Positions 1 through 6,654 of a DNA stretch of 19,866 bases are shown here, piece after piece. The notes under the pieces are model-generated. The model searched no databases. It worked only from the letters and a program-made list of their open reading frames with translations, and had not been told where the DNA came from. Each line of letters begins with the position of its first letter. Within the stretch, counting starts at the first letter, position 1. Source of the DNA: an uncultured Acetatifactor sp. (GTDB lineage: Bacteria > Bacillota > Clostridia > Lachnospirales > Lachnospiraceae); assembly GCA_910584865.1 (NCBI GenBank), contig CAJUCE010000054.1:1-19866 (forward strand). Direction: 5' to 3'. A program made the translations under genes and the position numbers.

Positions 1-51
1 CAGTGTGCCGGAAACAGACAGCGACAATAATATTTTCATAAATTCATTCAT
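1..51 (-). CDS. BlaR1-like M56 family sensor peptidase, N-terminal fragment cut by window edge
   Basis: Only the first 17 codons are inside the window; they read MNEFMKILLSLSVSGTL. The start ATG lies within the last codons of the BlaI-like gene, giving an 8-base overlap of the kind typical of blaI-blaR1 operons. A short polar start running straight into a hydrophobic first membrane helix is how M56/BlaR1 sensor proteases begin. In that family a membrane metalloprotease senses beta-lactams or other envelope signals and inactivates the BlaI-type repressor. The call rests on position behind a BlaI homologue plus these 17 residues, so the exact family member cannot be given. Confidence 0.6.
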   Translation of the reverse strand, partial: MNEFMKILLSLSVSGTL

Positions 52-364
52 TTTCTTTTCTCCAAAACGATTCAATTTCTTTCAACTCGTCTGCCGAAAG
101 AATATCCTGCCGCAACAGGGTTGACACTAAGTTTTTCACATTTCCGCCATAGACTTTATCAAGAAAGCTGTGGGTCTGCATGGCTTGATATTTCAGGAAC
201 TTTTTTTCGCCCAGACGGGAAAGCAGTGTGAGTACGGTGTTGTTCTTCCATTCGTTTTTGTCTTTTTCCAACTCCTCCATGATGAGGGAGTATAACGCTG
301 TACCTCCATTCTTCCAGATGATTTTCATTAGTATCAATTCGGATTCAGAAATCTGCTGTGCCAT
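44..364 (-). CDS. BlaI/MecI-type transcriptional repressor lacking the wing region
   Basis: This is a 106-residue winged-helix repressor of the BlaI/MecI/CopY family, which usually runs to about 120-125 residues. The N-terminal helix-turn-helix core is intact (residues 4-57: ISESELILMKIIW, then NNTVLTLLSRL as recognition helix). So is the dimerisation tail (HSFLDKVYGG at 65-74, helices to 106). The segment expected between them, the beta-hairpin wing plus the linker strand, is missing. K58 runs directly into YQAMQTHSFL, where family members carry roughly 17-20 extra residues. The join stays in frame. A strong AAAGGAGG site sits just upstream of the ATG. The stop overlaps the start of the BlaR1-like gene, so both are one operon. 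DNA binding is probably weakened or altered; this is inferred, not seen. Confidence 0.85.
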   Translation of the reverse strand: MAQQISESELILMKIIWKNGGTALYSLIMEELEKDKNEWKNNTVLTLLSRLGEKKFLKYQAMQTHSFLDKVYGGNVKNLVSTLLRQDILSADELKEIESFWRKENE

Positions 365-390
365 ATTGTCCTCCTTTTATCTTAACAATC

Positions 391-434
391 TGTAGGTGTA
401 GTTTTATATTAACACATTGTAGGTGATAATGCAA
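391..434 (-). promoter_or_regulatory. Probable promoter and BlaI operator of the blaI-like gene
   Basis: On the minus strand a -35-like TTGCAT (434-429) and a -10-like TAATAT (411-406) are 17 bases apart. Both are mediocre matches. An exact 8-base direct repeat, CACCTACA on the minus strand, occurs at 425-418, inside the spacer, and at 398-391, just past the -10. Their starts are 27 bases apart. Repeated TACA-type half-sites overlapping the promoter are what an autoregulated BlaI-family repressor would need. The placement is seen; the function is inferred. Confidence 0.4.
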
Positions 435-471
435 TGCCCAAAAAGAAATTTAAGAAATTTTTAAAAGATAG

Positions 472-521
472 AAAAAAGGGGGATCCGTTGGCGGCTTCAC
501 CGCCAGGCGTCAGCCTCCCCC
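472..521 (-). terminator. Intrinsic terminator overlapping the sensor kinase stop codon
   Basis: On the minus strand an outer stem GGGGGA (521-516) pairs with TCCCCC (483-478). It encloses a smaller hairpin with stem TGGCGG/CCGCCA and is followed at once by six T residues (477-472). The TGA stop of the kinase (499-497) lies in the inner loop, so the last kinase codons form part of the terminator. The branched form is less usual than a simple hairpin, but a GC stem followed by a T-run is present. Confidence 0.6.
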
Positions 522-2230
522 TGAAGCCGCACCACCGCCTTGAACTCCCCGTCGCTGTAATCCGTGACCAACAGCCCGCTGTATCTGTGGGCCGCCCTCT
601 GGGCGCTGCGCAGTCCCAGGCCGTGTCCCACGCCGTTGTCCCGGTTCCGTTTTCCGGAAAGATATCCTTCCCCTGCCTGTATAGGTTCCTTTGCCGTATT
701 GACTACCGTGATATAGTAGAACGTTTCCTCCTGCTGTATACGTACCTTGATGCGCTTTTCTCCCGGCAGTTTGGTACAGTTTTCTCCCGGCAGCCCGGCG
801 CAGGCTTCCAGGGCATTGTCCAGAAGATTTCCCAGAATCACACACAGATCCACAGCCTCTATTCCTGTCCGGGACAGTGTGCACAGCTCCATTTTCATCT
901 CCACCCCCTGCCTGCCCGCCTGATAAAGCTTGTCCCCCAACAGGGCGTCCACCGGGGCGCAGCCTGTCCTGGCGGGGACCATCCGTCTCTCCACATCCCG
1001 CCTGAAACTGTCCAGGTAATCCGTAAGCTCGCCAAAACGCCCTTCCTCCGCCAGGATTTCCAGTACACGGATGTGGTTTTTCAGGTCATGCCACAGTTCC
1101 CTGGTGCGTTGATACTGCTGTTCCACGTTCCGCAGGTATTCCATCTCGTATGCCTGCCGGATATTTCCTGCAATGTCCCGATTTTCAGCTGTGCCTCGAT
1201 TTCCCGCAATGTCCTGTGAAACCCTGTATCCGGCATTCTGCCCGGCACAGCCTCCTCTTCCGAGCTTATCCTGTCCATTTCCATTCAGGAATTGTGCCAA
1301 CCTAACCTGTGACGGCGAATTTCCCATATCCTGACAGCGGCAGATAACTTCCCGCCGCTGCCGCCGGATTCTCAGGTATTCATAGCAGAAAAATAACAAC
1401 ATCACCCACACCTGCCTGCCGAAGGCCTGCAGTAGTTCCTGCTCCTGCCATCCCTGCAGTGTCAGCCACAAAAGCAAAAGCAGGCCCAGGAAAAATTCGC
1501 CCTCTCTCCAAATGCCAAAGTGCAGGCAACTGCTTTCTTCGCTCCAAGCTTCATATCCCAGTTTATTTCCACACTCGCCGCATACCTGCTCCCGGAATCT
1601 GCTCCCTCCCCGCTTTCCATATGCCTGCCCGGGTACTCCGCCTCTTTCCCAGTCTGCTCCTGCTCCCTGAAGGCTCTCCTCTCTTTTCCGCGCTGTTCCT
1701 GCCCCCTGAAGGCTCCCTTCTCTTTTCCGCTCCGTTCCTGCCCCCTGAAGGCTCTCCTCTCTTTCCCAATCCGCTCCTGCCCCCTGAAGGCTCTCCTCTC
1801 TTTCCCAATCCGCTCCTGCCCCCTGAAAGCTCCCTTCTCTTTTCCGCTCCGTTCCTGCCCCCTGAAGGCTCTCCTCTCTTTTCCAATCCGCTCCTGCTCC
1901 CTGAAAGCTCTCCTCTCTATTCCACCGGTCCAATAGCTTCCAGAGCGGAAATAAAAGCAACATACTCTCCGTCAACAGAACCCTGACCGCAAACAGCGCC
2001 CCATCTGCCCTCCCCGGGGAAGCGATTCCCTGCAGAACCAAATCCGCTATCCGTACCATCCCGGCCCCATAGACGGAAAATTCCAGAATGCCGGCAACAT
2101 TTTCCGTAAAAGATACGGCTCTCCCTGCGTATGCCGATGAGCCGTATTTCCGATGCATATACAAAAACAGGATTCCTGCACAAAACAGGTTTGCTGTCAG
2201 CAATATAATGTTAATCGCAGTGTTCCCCAT
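497..2230 (-). CDS. GHKL-type membrane sensor histidine kinase with 13-residue tandem repeats
   Basis: The 577-residue protein, numbered from the ATG at 2230, has hydrophobic segments near 5-26, 45-69, 80-100, 246-261 and 273-287. A cytoplasmic kinase follows. The dimerisation motif LWHDLKNH puts the likely phospho-histidine at H381. The N-box NLLDNALEA spans about 468-476, and the G-box RDNGVGHGLGL spans about 530-540. This architecture is that of AgrC-like/CitA_N-lacking GHKL kinases that usually phosphorylate LytTR regulators. Unusually, seven copies of EESLQGAGADWER-like units (106-196) fill the loop between the third and fourth membrane segments, making the protein longer than the roughly 430-450 residues usual for the type. 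A TTG at 2233 is an alternative start with slightly better ribosome-site spacing. A strong promoter lies upstream and a terminator overlaps the stop. No regulator gene is adjacent; the nearest LytTR protein is 7.7 kb away. Confidence 0.88.
   Translation of the reverse strand: MGNTAINIILLTANLFCAGILFLYMHRKYGSSAYAGRAVSFTENVAGILEFSVYGAGMVRIADLVLQGIASPGRADGALFAVRVLLTESMLLLFPLWKLLDRWNREESFQGAGADWKREESLQGAGTERKREGSFQGAGADWEREESLQGAGADWEREESLQGAGTERKREGSLQGAGTARKREESLQGAGADWERGGVPGQAYGKRGGSRFREQVCGECGNKLGYEAWSEESSCLHFGIWREGEFFLGLLLLLWLTLQGWQEQELLQAFGRQVWVMLLFFCYEYLRIRRQRREVICRCQDMGNSPSQVRLAQFLNGNGQDKLGRGGCAGQNAGYRVSQDIAGNRGTAENRDIAGNIRQAYEMEYLRNVEQQYQRTRELWHDLKNHIRVLEILAEEGRFGELTDYLDSFRRDVERRMVPARTGCAPVDALLGDKLYQAGRQGVEMKMELCTLSRTGIEAVDLCVILGNLLDNALEACAGLPGENCTKLPGEKRIKVRIQQEETFYYITVVNTAKEPIQAGEGYLSGKRNRDNGVGHGLGLRSAQRAAHRYSGLLVTDYSDGEFKAVVRLQGEADAWR
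1643..1915. repeat. Seven tandem 39-bp repeats inside the sensor kinase gene
   Basis: The 273 bases are exactly seven 39-bp units in the kinase reading frame, with no spacers. Each encodes 13 residues of the form EE(G)S-L/F-QGAG-A/T-D/E-W/R-K/E-R. Two sub-types alternate, ending in ADWER or TERKR. Neighbouring units differ at only a few bases, so copy number could change by slippage or recombination without breaking the frame. Because 39 is a multiple of three, all six frames repeat too, which creates several spurious open frames on the plus strand. Confidence 0.95.
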
Positions 2231-2268
2231 CAATTTTTCTGTCCTTTCTAATTTTGCGCCATAATACC

Positions 2269-2297
2269 ATTATACGAAACCAGAGGCATACTCACAA
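2269..2297 (-). promoter_or_regulatory. Sigma-A-type promoter of the sensor kinase
   Basis: On the minus strand TTGTGA (2297-2292, four of six to consensus) is followed after exactly 17 bases by a perfect TATAAT (2274-2269). The kinase start is about 40 bases further on, with an AAAGGA ribosome site between. This gives a short 5' leader of about 30 bases. Confidence 0.7.
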
Positions 2298-2430
2298 GTG
2301 GAGAAGATGGTCATAATGAAATTTTCTGCAAAATCAATATATCCCTCCCCAGAAATGATGGTAAAAAGATGATAAAAAATATGACTGTAAAAAATAGGCA
2401 TAAAATATCCTGGCCGCATTCCATCAGTTC

Positions 2431-2459
2431 TTCACATCCCTCTTATATTGTGTTAAAAT
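2431..2459 (+). promoter_or_regulatory. Sigma-A-type promoter of the APH-like gene
   Basis: TTCACA (2431-2436, five of six) and TAAAAT (2454-2459, five of six) are separated by 17 bases. The expected transcript start near 2466 leaves a leader of about 165 bases before the ATG at 2630. This supports that start over an in-frame codon at 2369, which lies upstream of the promoter. I saw no recognisable riboswitch in the leader. Confidence 0.6.
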
Positions 2460-2629
2460 GTGGATGCGGGTTTCTCCTTTTCCTTTTCGCACCTTACAAC
2501 GAACTCTTACGAAAAGCGGCAAAATTTCAGTTCCTGCTTTTCCGGCTTAGAAACATTTCAAAACAAGGGAAAAGGATAAACACAGGGGAAAACTTCAGTC
2601 AGTCTATAGAAAAAGGAGCTAAATACCCT

Positions 2630-3526
2630 ATGGAATGCAAAGAAGCGGTTATCCTGTTCGAACGCTGCGCCCAAACGGAAGTTGTCCAGATAGAACGCTG
2701 TAATGTTGGCATTGCGAATTATGTTTTTATAATTACTGCCGCCGGGAAATACATTCTCAGATGCAGTAAAAATGAGGATGCCTATCAAGATACCGTTTTC
2801 CTGATAGGCAAACTGTCTGCATGCGGCATTCCAATCCCTGTCGTCCTATGGGAAGGAAAATACGAAGACTATTCCTATCTGATCCTTTCATACATCGATG
2901 GCGATGACATCGGAAATATCTATTGCAACTTAAACGACAATGAGAAAAAACAGACAGCCCGGGAAGTGGTTGAGATACAACGTAAGGTTTCAGGAATTGA
3001 CATCCAGGCGGATTCGGGGTGGACATGGAACAGCTGTGTTAATGAAATCCTGGACCGTGCCGAGGAAAGAATAAAAAAGAATCGTTGCTTTGACATAAAT
3101 AAAGTAAAAATCGTTAAGGAGCTGCAGCCGGAAATACAGGGATATCTGGACCATGTTCAGCCCATACCATATCTGGATGACATCAGTACGAAAAATCTGT
3201 TGATTTACGAGGGCAAATTATCCGGAATAATCGATATCGACTGGATTGGCCTGGGCGATGTGCTTACCTTTATCGCATTGACAAGGGTTGCATTGCTCAA
3301 TATGAATTTCGATACCAAATATATTGATTACCTTTTGGAGGAGCTTCATCCAGATGCCGCAGAGTACAGGGCATTTGTATTCTACTGCCTGATATATTGT
3401 GTAGATTTTATGGGGGAAAGGGGCACACAATTTCTTGATAAAACGATTCCGGTAAATGATAGTATAATCAGAAGGCTGAATGATATCTTTGATATTCTCC
3501 TGGAAGAATGGAACAACTGTGCATAG
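2630..3526 (+). CDS. APH-family phosphotransferase with variant catalytic loop
   Basis: The 298-residue protein has the aminoglycoside phosphotransferase/choline kinase fold. An N-lobe with K40 in the ATP-binding strand (AAGKYILRCS) is followed by the hinge YLILSYIDGDD (about 83-93). The catalytic loop reads LDDISTKN (182-189), with D184 and N189 in the positions of the catalytic Asp and metal-binding Asn. The metal-binding strand is IIDID at 200-204. The His of the classical HGDxxxxN motif is replaced by L182, as in a subgroup of uncharacterised APH-like proteins. The chosen ATG has AAAGGAG eleven bases upstream and its own promoter. The gene is AT-richer than the rest of the window and faces away from the kinase. 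It could modify an antibiotic or a small metabolite; the substrate cannot be told from sequence. Confidence 0.82.
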   Translation: MECKEAVILFERCAQTEVVQIERCNVGIANYVFIITAAGKYILRCSKNEDAYQDTVFLIGKLSACGIPIPVVLWEGKYEDYSYLILSYIDGDDIGNIYCNLNDNEKKQTAREVVEIQRKVSGIDIQADSGWTWNSCVNEILDRAEERIKKNRCFDINKVKIVKELQPEIQGYLDHVQPIPYLDDISTKNLLIYEGKLSGIIDIDWIGLGDVLTFIALTRVALLNMNFDTKYIDYLLEELHPDAAEYRAFVFYCLIYCVDFMGERGTQFLDKTIPVNDSIIRRLNDIFDILLEEWNNCA

Positions 3527-3618
3527 GCCATGCGCAGTTATGATTTTCTATATCCATAGGCCCATGGTTGTTTGGAAGATAAACCGACTTACGAACGTAC
3601 GAACGGAGGTGAAATGCT

Positions 3619-4098
3619 GTGCAGCTCTTTTATGGAGTACCCGAAGATATTGAAAAATGGATGAGCCTTGTTACACAGGTGCGATGGAACTTTCCAGGTC
3701 TGGAAACGCAAGAGAAGCTAAACGAGCATCGAGCCACCGTCCTCAAATTTATGGATAAGCGACAAGCTATCTGCGTAAAAGAAGAAAACGAAATTGCCGG
3801 TGTTATGCTGTTTTCACGAGGGCACAACATGATCTGCTGTCTCGCTGTTGCCTCCGAATACCGTCGTCGTGGTATCGCTTCCATGCTCATGGATGAAGCA
3901 CTTGCCAATTTAGACAGAACACAAGAAATATCAGTATCAACATTCCGGGCTGATGATGAAAAAGGTCTCGCACCAAGAGCATTGTATGAAAAATACGGTT
4001 TTGTTGCAGATGAGCTTATAGAGGAATTTGATTACCCTAACCAAAAATACATCCTACATCCAAGCGGAGCAGAACGATGTACACACCTACGCTTTTGA
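3619..4098 (+). CDS. GNAT family N-acetyltransferase
   Basis: This is a 159-residue single-domain acetyltransferase. The acetyl-CoA pyrophosphate loop is seen in CLAVASEYRRRGIASMLM (74-91; RRRGIA at 82-87). The usual C-terminal strand-helix is seen in ALYEKYGFVADE (121-132). It starts with GTG. An AACGGAGGTG ribosome site is eight bases upstream, and the nearby ATG at 3614 is in the wrong frame. It follows the APH-like gene by 92 bases in the same direction, so the two may be co-transcribed. The last dozen residues past YILHPSG look like an unconserved extension. It converges with the AlkX-like gene, with only 26 bases between the stops. GNAT enzymes acetylate amino groups on small molecules or proteins; the substrate is unknown here. 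Confidence 0.87.
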   Translation: MQLFYGVPEDIEKWMSLVTQVRWNFPGLETQEKLNEHRATVLKFMDKRQAICVKEENEIAGVMLFSRGHNMICCLAVASEYRRRGIASMLMDEALANLDRTQEISVSTFRADDEKGLAPRALYEKYGFVADELIEEFDYPNQKYILHPSGAERCTHLRF

Positions 4099-4124
4099 CG
4101 ATGCCGGGGCTTATGATATCTTGA

Positions 4125-5321
4125 CTACTTTATTTCCACAATATCCCCCGCCCCATGAAAAGCGGCTAAATCCTGTAACGCCATTTCAATTCCCCTGTGG
4201 CCGTTAAAAGCGGAGTCGAATATATTTTTCTCTTTTATCAGGAACCTTCCGGTCCGCCACTCCATCTTGCAGTCAAAATATCCCACAAACCGGTTTCCTA
4301 CAAGGATGGACAGCGGCCATTTCATCCCCTTTTTCTTGAAATACTCAAATGTGTAGGAATAATCAAAAAATGTTTTCAGCCATGTCTGGTCCCGCACCAG
4401 GATATCCATGGGAGAAATGAGACGGACTTCTTCGCTGTCCTGATCTACACTTTTATCAAGCAGAACTGCCTTTGACGAGTGGATGTAACAGAACTTTTTT
4501 CCCACCTTCACCGGCGTTATTTTTCCTTCCTGCTCCAATTTGGAGAAGAAGGGCGTGACTTCGGCAGTAGGAATTCCCGTTATATGAGAGAGATGGACAG
4601 GATATGTCACTCCAAAAGAGGCGATAAGCTTTTCCATGAGCCATGCCCTGGCGTCTTCTTTGCCGATTCCGGCATTTGGCCATTCTTTTATGCCGATATT
4701 TTCCTTCAGGATATAAAGCGGCTCTTTGAAAGTTCCCGGATTTCTGCCGCAGGTCACCAGGTCAGTCCTGCGTTTCAGCCTGTAAAATGCACGGAATATG
4801 GGCAGTTCAAAACTAAGGTCACCTGCCCTCCTTCCTTTTACATATGCATCCCATTCATCTGATAAATGCAGGCACTCCCAAATCTGCCTGATGGTCATGC
4901 CGGGCTGATCTTTTAACCCCTGCTTCAATTCTTCTTCCGCCGCCAGGTCTTCCAGGCTGTTCGCCGCCGCTAACCAGCTTTCATCCGAAGACCCCCACCT
5001 TACAACATCCTTCAGCGCCGCACGGTAAATGGCGAATTCATTCGTCGGAACGAAAAACATATTCCGCTTGAAAGCAAATGCTTCCGTAATCTGAAACTCC
5101 TTATATGCCGCTACATCCAGGTCAGCCACGGCAAAGTCCTTTTTCCTGTTCCAAAGCATCATATAATGGTTCAAATGGATGGTTGGATTCGGATCGTACT
5201 GCAGGCCGCATATACCCGAGACGATGTCCGCAATACTGGCTGAGCTTCTTTTATCCAGGTACTGGCTTGCGATAATGACATTGCGAATTACCGATTTTTC
5301 AACACAAATTCCGTTGCTCAT
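4125..5321 (-). CDS. AlkX/YcaQ-like winged-helix DNA glycosylase (HTH_42 superfamily)
   Basis: The 398-residue protein has the layout of the HTH_42/YcaQ superfamily. An N-terminal helical region contains LQYD (40-43), placed like the catalytic Q-x-D motif of Escherichia coli AlkX (YcaQ). It is followed by the HLNHYMMLWNR stretch, and winged-helix units include about 225-280. The C-terminal beta-rich domain begins at SPMDILVRDQTWLKTFFDYSYTFEYF (303-328) and continues with LVGNRFVGYFDCKMEW. Family members remove bulky or cross-linked alkylated purines and sometimes protect antibiotic producers. The ATG at 5321 has AGGGGG nine bases upstream. A longer frame back to 5408 begins with TTG and has no such site. 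The stop of an upstream mini-ORF is one base before the ATG, which suggests translational coupling. The activity is inferred from the family. Confidence 0.75.
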   Translation of the reverse strand: MSNGICVEKSVIRNVIIASQYLDKRSSASIADIVSGICGLQYDPNPTIHLNHYMMLWNRKKDFAVADLDVAAYKEFQITEAFAFKRNMFFVPTNEFAIYRAALKDVVRWGSSDESWLAAANSLEDLAAEEELKQGLKDQPGMTIRQIWECLHLSDEWDAYVKGRRAGDLSFELPIFRAFYRLKRRTDLVTCGRNPGTFKEPLYILKENIGIKEWPNAGIGKEDARAWLMEKLIASFGVTYPVHLSHITGIPTAEVTPFFSKLEQEGKITPVKVGKKFCYIHSSKAVLLDKSVDQDSEEVRLISPMDILVRDQTWLKTFFDYSYTFEYFKKKGMKWPLSILVGNRFVGYFDCKMEWRTGRFLIKEKNIFDSAFNGHRGIEMALQDLAAFHGAGDIVEIK

Positions 5322-5322
5322 A

Positions 5323-5460
5323 CTATCTGTCCCCCTGAAACCGAACAGGAAAATCTCTTTTCCACGCTTGCCGCGCGGTCCCCCTGGATCCTGCACGGCA
5401 AACCTCAATCCGAGGAATATCCTGTATATCAGCCTGTCTTATCACGTATATTTTCCCCAT
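5323..5460 (-). CDS. 45-codon mini-ORF resembling a truncated GNAT start, coupled to the AlkX-like gene
   Basis: An excellent AAAGGAGAGG site precedes an ATG at 5460, and the frame ends in TAG at 5323. One base separates this stop from the ATG of the AlkX-like gene. The peptide opens MGKIYVIRQADIQDIPRIE, the look of a GNAT acetyltransferase beta-1 strand and alpha-1 helix (IRxAxxxDIPxI). It then loses similarity and becomes Arg- and Gly-rich. It may be the stump of an acetyltransferase gene destroyed when the AlkX-like gene arrived, now serving as a leader for coupled translation. It is too short to be an enzyme. Confidence 0.45.
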   Translation of the reverse strand: MGKIYVIRQADIQDIPRIEVCRAGSRGTARQAWKRDFPVRFQGDR

Positions 5461-5548
5461 AAGCCTCTCCTTTGGATTTGTCGGAAAAAACAGATGCAAT
5501 CGGTTTAGGAAAGGGCCTGTTAATACAATAAAAACAGCTATAAACTTG

Positions 5549-5607
5549 CATCAGTTATTTGTAGACACTTCCCTACGCATTTAAAAACAGTCGGAAAATA
5601 ACTGATG
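5549..5607. repeat. Inverted repeat, 11-bp perfect arms, downstream of porB
   Basis: CATCAGTTATT at 5549-5559 and its exact complement AATAACTGATG at 5597-5607 flank a 37-base AT-rich loop. It lies in the stretch between the porB end and the mini-ORF. It could close a transcript from either side, but neither arm is followed by a clean T-run, so terminator status is uncertain. Nothing else recognisable sits in 5461-5680. Confidence 0.55.
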
Positions 5608-5680
5608 TCTTAGGCGCTTAACAAAGAAATCTTACGCAATGCGGCAAATCCTTCTCCTGCTTGTCAGGGCTGGAAAATTA

Positions 5681-5757
5681 CCGGCTGCACTGCGCCTGCA
5701 GCTCCTCCCGCCTGGTCACCGGCCGCACCGCGCCTGCAGCTCCTCCCACCGCCTGTC
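5681..5757 (-). repeat. Tandem duplication of the porB 3' end
   Basis: The last 13 codons of porB plus stop (5757-5716) are followed directly by a diverged second copy (5718-5681) that repeats GGGAGGAGCTGCAGGCGC. Read in its own frame the second copy gives RREELQAQCSR and a stop, mirroring DRRWEELQARCGR and stop in porB. It is in a different frame from porB and beyond its stop, so it is not translated as part of porB. It looks like a local duplication or the trace of recombination with a paralogue. Confidence 0.75.
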
Positions 5758-6654
5758 CACCTCTCTCTGGAATTCCGCAATCAGCCCCTCATTACCCGGG
5801 CTGAACAGATGGCGGAACCGTCTCTGGGAGCGCAGGAAATCCTCGATAGGCAGTTTCTTCTTCGGCTCATAGCTCAGAATCCATTTTCCGTCCACCACCT
5901 CATACAGGGGCCAGTAACAGGTATCCACCGCCGCCCGGCAGATATTCATCAGCTCCGAGGATTCATACCCCCACCCCCTGGGGCAGGGGGCGAAAATATT
6001 CAGGAAGGCCGCCCCGGGCGTATAAATCGCCTTTTCCGCCTTGGTGTGCAGGTCTTTAAAATTGTTTGTAAAAGTGGTCTGGGCCGCATAGGGGATATGG
6101 TGCTGGGCCATAATGGCCGTCAGGTCCTTCCTGGTCTGCACCTTGCCGTCAGAAACCTTTCCCGCGGGAGTGGTGGTGGTATCCGCAAACTGCGGCGTGG
6201 CGGAAGAACGCTGTGTCCCGGTATTCATGTAGGCGCCGTTGTCATAGCATACATACACCATGTCATGGCCCCGCTCCATGGCCCCGGACAGGGACTGGAA
6301 ACCGATATCATAGGTTCCGCCGTCTCCCCCGAAGGTGATAAATTTATAATCTTCCTTTATTTTCCCCCTCTTTTTCAGCACCCTGTATGCAGTCTCCACC
6401 CCGGAAAGCGTGGCCCCCGCATTTTCAAAGGCATTGTGGATATAGCTGTCCTCATATGCCGTGTAGGGATACATAAAAGAGGAAACCTCAAGGCATCCCG
6501 TGGCATTGCCCACCACCGCCCTGTCCCCTTCATGAAGCGCCCTCAGCACCCCGCGGACTGCCACGGCGCCGCCGCACCCTGCGCACATCCTGTGCCCCGG
6601 CGCCAGGCGCTCCGGTTTATTCATCATTTCCTTAAAATTGTATACTGCTTCCAT
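5716..6654 (-). CDS. porB: 2-oxoacid (pyruvate):ferredoxin oxidoreductase beta subunit
   Basis: This is the 312-residue thiamine diphosphate-binding subunit of a four-subunit PorGDAB-type enzyme. The complex oxidatively decarboxylates a 2-oxoacid to acyl-CoA and reduces ferredoxin in the cytoplasm. Four cysteines fit the proximal 4Fe-4S site: C24 and C27 (HRMCAGCGG), C54 (ATGCLE) and C224 (APCPRGW). The thiamine diphosphate motif begins with GDGG at 110-113 and ends near YDNGAYMNTG (137-146). The ATG at 6654 has AAGGAG seven bases upstream and matches the family start (GHRMCAGCGGA about 20 residues in). The frame is open for another 75 codons upstream, back to one base after the porA stop. 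Those residues are unlike any porB and are treated as spacer. The 3' end is tandemly duplicated. Confidence 0.95.
   Translation of the reverse strand: MEAVYNFKEMMNKPERLAPGHRMCAGCGGAVAVRGVLRALHEGDRAVVGNATGCLEVSSFMYPYTAYEDSYIHNAFENAGATLSGVETAYRVLKKRGKIKEDYKFITFGGDGGTYDIGFQSLSGAMERGHDMVYVCYDNGAYMNTGTQRSSATPQFADTTTTPAGKVSDGKVQTRKDLTAIMAQHHIPYAAQTTFTNNFKDLHTKAEKAIYTPGAAFLNIFAPCPRGWGYESSELMNICRAAVDTCYWPLYEVVDGKWILSYEPKKKLPIEDFLRSQRRFRHLFSPGNEGLIAEFQREVDRRWEELQARCGR

Noticed and set aside
1643..1915. Regular repeats considered as a CRISPR array.
   Set aside because: Units are directly adjacent with no spacers, are coding, and vary like a minisatellite.
1459..1986. Several long plus-strand frames rich in Pro, Leu and Ser across the kinase repeats.
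   Set aside because: The 39-bp repeat keeps every frame open. The minus frame has kinase domains, a promoter and a ribosome site.
2369..2629. N-terminal extension of the APH-like protein from an upstream ATG.
   Set aside because: It begins before the promoter at 2431-2459. The ATG at 2630 has a proper ribosome site and gives the normal family length.
5322..5408. TTG start at 5408 for the AlkX-like protein.
   Set aside because: No ribosome site, the added residues are unlike the family, and the stretch is better explained by the overlapping mini-ORF.
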